7,022 bases of DNA from NCBI GenBank assembly GCA_027065935.1, contig JAMONI010000312.1, positions 1-7,022 of the forward strand. The letters are read 5' to 3'. The notes below the pieces were generated by a model, which was not told the origin of the DNA, ran no database searches, and was given only the letters and a program-made list of their open reading frames with translations. The stretch is from Flavobacteriales bacterium. Its GTDB lineage: Bacteria; Bacteroidota; Bacteroidia; Flavobacteriales; Flavobacteriaceae. A program made the translations under genes and the position numbers. Of the stretch, positions 4,886-7,022 are shown one piece after another (position 1 is the first letter of the stretch; every line of letters begins with the position of its first letter).

Positions 4886-7022
4886 TTACTCGACCGAAAA
4901 ACGTCCCGTTGCGTCACCGCATCGAATCAGATAAATGCCGGGCTTCAATGAAGAAATATCCGCTTTAAAAGCACCCGTTGAAGTTTTTTCAACGTAGGAA
5001 ATGTCTAATAATCGGCGCCCGGTTAACGAATAAATGCTTAGCTTTCCCTTGCAACCGGCCGATTTTATCATTATAAAATCGTGTGCCGGATTCGGATAAA
5101 TCCTTAACACGGAAAATTCCGGATTACTAATCGAGAACGATTGCGGCACGGCCGACTTTTGGAACCCCGTTCCCGGCGACCCGACAAAAACCGTCGCCTG
5201 ATGGCTTGCACTCACTTCAACGGCCAATGCAAACGGATACGCCATACCCTGATTTTGTTGCATCCAAGTTTGTCCGCCGTCGGGCGAAAACCATATCCCG
5301 GACGAAGACGGATCAAAACCGCCGGCTTGAAATGCACTGGACGAAGTGGCATACAAAATATCGGAACGCAAAGGATGAACGGCCACTTTGCGTAAATAAT
5401 CATCCGGAAGAATTTTTTGCCATGTTTGGCCGTAATCGGTAGATTTATACAAGCCTTTGCCCGGCCCGTAAACACTTACGTAAACCGTTCCGCTTTGATT
5501 CGGATCCGTTTGTAAGTCGAAGACGCCTTGATAATTCCAATCCCAAAATGCACTTCCGTTAGCGGTTATCATGTCGGGATGGCTGATGTCCGTCCAACTT
5601 AGCCCGCCGTCAACGGATTTCCAAACGCCGTTTTCACCTGCGGCGTAAACGATATTTCCATTAAAGTAATCCACCGCCGTAAAGCGGCATCCGTTGCAAT
5701 TGAAAACGCGTTGCCAAGTTAAGCCGTCGTCGGTGCTTTTATACACGTCGCGGCCGGCGGTAACGAAAAGGGTCCGGTTTTGAACCGGACTGGCGGGGTC
5801 GAGGCTTAATCCCATGATTTGTTGCAACGGAAGGCCGTTACTTGCATCGGTCCAACGGTTTTTGGCACCGGTGTGCATATTTTTTACCAAATAAGTAGGT
5901 TGTTCGCCGTTTTGATTTTCCGAAACGGTGGCCCAAACCACATTGCTTCGTTGCGGATCGGTGATGACGGAAGCGCAGTTACCTCCGTAACCTTGCCAAT
6001 TTCCGGTAAAAGCTACGGGATTAACGTTTTGCCAGGAATTTCCGCCGTCCAAACTCCGCCAAATTCCCAAGTCGAAATAAGCAAGAAAAATAATGTCGGG
6101 ATTAGCTTGTGAAATGGACAAGTCCATCATATTTACATTATCCACACCCCGGCTCCTCCAAAATCCCGGAGATATTTCATCGGTAAAGATGTTTTGGAAT
6201 GTGGTTCCGTTATCTTCCGACTTAAAAAGCCATTGAGTGGTAGCCCAGTAGATACGGTTGTTGCCCGAATAATCCTTTCCGATGGTTAAACTTATACCGT
6301 TAAAACCCGTTCCGTAGGCCCAATAGGGGTCGCCGTTAAAAAAGGTATCCCATCCGGTTACATTTCCGGTTTGTGTAAAGTGAAATCCGCCGTCGGTGGA
6401 GGTAAATGTGCCTGCACGGTTGTTCCACGTATAAGGTTCTCTCGGGTCAATTAAGCGTATGGTTTCGGGGTCGTTTGTATCGAAGAGGATGACGCCGGTA
6501 TAATCACTTAAGTATTGCCAAGTGTTTCCTTCATCGGTGCTTCTGTAGAGGTTTCCGCCGGTATCGGTCCAATAATACGGGGCGTTACAATCGGCATTCA
6601 TTGTGGTCAGATACAAATGATGGGGCGGGTGTGGTGAGACGGCCATATCGAGGATTTCCTGACCTAAGGAAGCCGTGATGTCGCTCCAATGGGTGCCGCC
6701 GTCGGTGCTTCTGAACACACGTGCCGGGCCGCAAGCCCACCTTCCGCTACCGGTGAGGATGTAGAGCGTGTCGGTATGGAGGGGGTGAATTTCGATTTTT
6801 AAAATATGGATTCCGGCGGGCAAGTCGGAGCTTTGTCTTTGCCATGTGAGCCCGTTATCCGTTGATTTGTAAATTTGACCGTCGGCGGAGTTGTATTGTG
6901 AATGGTAGGAAGCGTAAACGGTTTGCGGGTTTGACGGTGCGCATTCGATGTCGGTTATATAGCCCGAGTCGAGGACTTTGGTAAATTGTATTCCGCCGTT
7001 TTGTGACCTGAAAATACCGTTT
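4886..7022 (-). CDS. Secreted Asp-box (BNR/sortilin-like) beta-propeller protein with T9SS type A sorting domain, N-terminus missing
   Basis: The frame is open from the right edge to the TAA at 4886-4888, giving 711 residues with no start in the window. The in-frame TTG at 6821-6823 lies inside the repeat region and is not a credible start. At least eleven Asp-box motifs (S-x-D-x-G-x-T-W type) are spread through the protein, for example at residues 53, 105, 161, 323, 429, 469, 527 and 579. Each typically follows a short strand ending in Y/W-K/R-S, the pattern of sialidase, GH74 and Vps10/sortilin propellers. Residues from about 634 form a T9SS C-terminal domain: IYPNPAHDF (641-649), a middle IYSLTGRRLLD segment, DISSLKPGIYLIR (688-700) and the final GRFSVE. 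The product is thus probably moved across the outer membrane and cleaved. No catalytic residues of a glycosidase can be assigned, so ligand binding or adhesion is as likely as an enzyme. Its 3' end faces the oxoamine synthase with 6 bp between stops. Confidence 0.88.
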   Translation of the reverse strand, partial: NGIFRSQNGGIQFTKVLDSGYITDIECAPSNPQTVYASYHSQYNSADGQIYKSTDNGLTWQRQSSDLPAGIHILKIEIHPLHTDTLYILTGSGRWACGPARVFRSTDGGTHWSDITASLGQEILDMAVSPHPPHHLYLTTMNADCNAPYYWTDTGGNLYRSTDEGNTWQYLSDYTGVILFDTNDPETIRLIDPREPYTWNNRAGTFTSTDGGFHFTQTGNVTGWDTFFNGDPYWAYGTGFNGISLTIGKDYSGNNRIYWATTQWLFKSEDNGTTFQNIFTDEISPGFWRSRGVDNVNMMDLSISQANPDIIFLAYFDLGIWRSLDGGNSWQNVNPVAFTGNWQGYGGNCASVITDPQRSNVVWATVSENQNGEQPTYLVKNMHTGAKNRWTDASNGLPLQQIMGLSLDPASPVQNRTLFVTAGRDVYKSTDDGLTWQRVFNCNGCRFTAVDYFNGNIVYAAGENGVWKSVDGGLSWTDISHPDMITANGSAFWDWNYQGVFDLQTDPNQSGTVYVSVYGPGKGLYKSTDYGQTWQKILPDDYLRKVAVHPLRSDILYATSSSAFQAGGFDPSSSGIWFSPDGGQTWMQQNQGMAYPFALAVEVSASHQATVFVGSPGTGFQKSAVPQSFSISNPEFSVLRIYPNPAHDFIMIKSAGCKGKLSIYSLTGRRLLDISYVEKTSTGAFKADISSLKPGIYLIRCGDATGRFSVE
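4889..5122 (-). other. T9SS type A C-terminal sorting domain
   Basis: The last 78 or so residues of the propeller protein have the Por-secretion (TIGR04183-like) layout: FSVLRIYPNPAHDFIMI, then GKLSIYSLTGRRLLD, then ADISSLKPGIYLIRC and a short terminal strand. In this family the domain directs the folded cargo through the T9SS translocon and is removed on the surface by the PorU-type sortase. Its presence implies that the organism has a type IX secretion system encoded elsewhere. Confidence 0.9.
5264..7006 (-). repeat. Array of degenerate Asp-box repeats within the propeller gene
   Basis: Eleven copies of an 8-residue motif are encoded here, including SQNGGIQF, STDNGLTW, STDGGTHW, STDEGNTW, STDGGFHF, SEDNGTTF, SLDGGNSW, STDDGLTW, SVDGGLSW, STDYGQTW and SPDGGQTW. 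Spacing between copies varies from about 40 to over 100 residues, as expected when each marks a beta-hairpin in a propeller blade. At DNA level the copies share a recurrent CCGTCGGTG-like core but are otherwise diverged, so this is a protein repeat, not a recent tandem duplication. Confidence 0.85.

Noticed and set aside
4880..4900. Possible bidirectional terminator between the convergent oxoamine synthase and propeller genes
   Set aside because: Only 6 bp separate the two stops, and I find no stable stem followed by a T-run on either strand.
6821..6823. TTG as start codon of the propeller protein
   Set aside because: The same frame stays open to the window edge and encodes two more Asp-box motifs upstream, so this TTG is an internal leucine codon.
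1..7022. CRISPR arrays, tRNA/rRNA genes, insertion sequences or phage genes
   Set aside because: No direct-repeat/spacer pattern, cloverleaf-like segment, terminal inverted repeats or transposase/integrase motifs were seen on either strand.

Overview
The window looks like chromosomal DNA from a member of the Bacteroidota. Four things point that way: a C-terminal sorting domain typical of the type IX secretion system (T9SS); a PUR-alpha-like DUF3276 protein; a long NusB next to a DUF1573 lipoprotein; and TAnnTTTG promoter elements in place of Shine-Dalgarno/sigma-70 style signals. Genes are densely packed with moderate GC, and non-coding DNA is AT-rich. I cannot name a genus from sequence alone. 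I see no phage, transposon, CRISPR, tRNA or rRNA.

Layout. Positions 1-2886 (minus strand) form one compact operon read right to left: nusB, then a DUF1573 lipoprotein 4 bp later, then a 12-helix membrane protein whose ATG directly abuts the previous stop, then prmA, which starts inside the end of the membrane protein gene and runs off the left edge. Positions 2887-3026 are a divergent promoter region. On the plus strand follow a PUR-domain (DUF3276) protein (3027-3467), a strong intrinsic terminator (3493-3523), a TAnnTTTG promoter, and an alpha-oxoamine synthase (3635-4879). Only 6 bp later, convergent on the minus strand, lies the 3' end of a large secreted Asp-box beta-propeller protein with a T9SS type A sorting domain. 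It fills the rest of the window and has no start codon inside it.

Function. The left operon joins transcription antitermination/rRNA synthesis (NusB) and ribosome modification (PrmA) with two envelope proteins of unknown role. The alpha-oxoamine synthase probably condenses an acyl thioester with an amino acid, possibly for sphingolipid or sulfonolipid synthesis, but its substrate cannot be read from sequence. The propeller protein is probably exported by T9SS and either anchored on the cell surface or released.

Most of the window is ordinary core-genome content. The item most worth a second look is the uncharacterised membrane protein at 207-1409. It carries one His-x4-Gly motif in each of three roughly equal thirds, a layout reminiscent of the pseudo-threefold heme-copper oxidase subunit I fold. 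I found no clear sign of an unknown multi-gene system.
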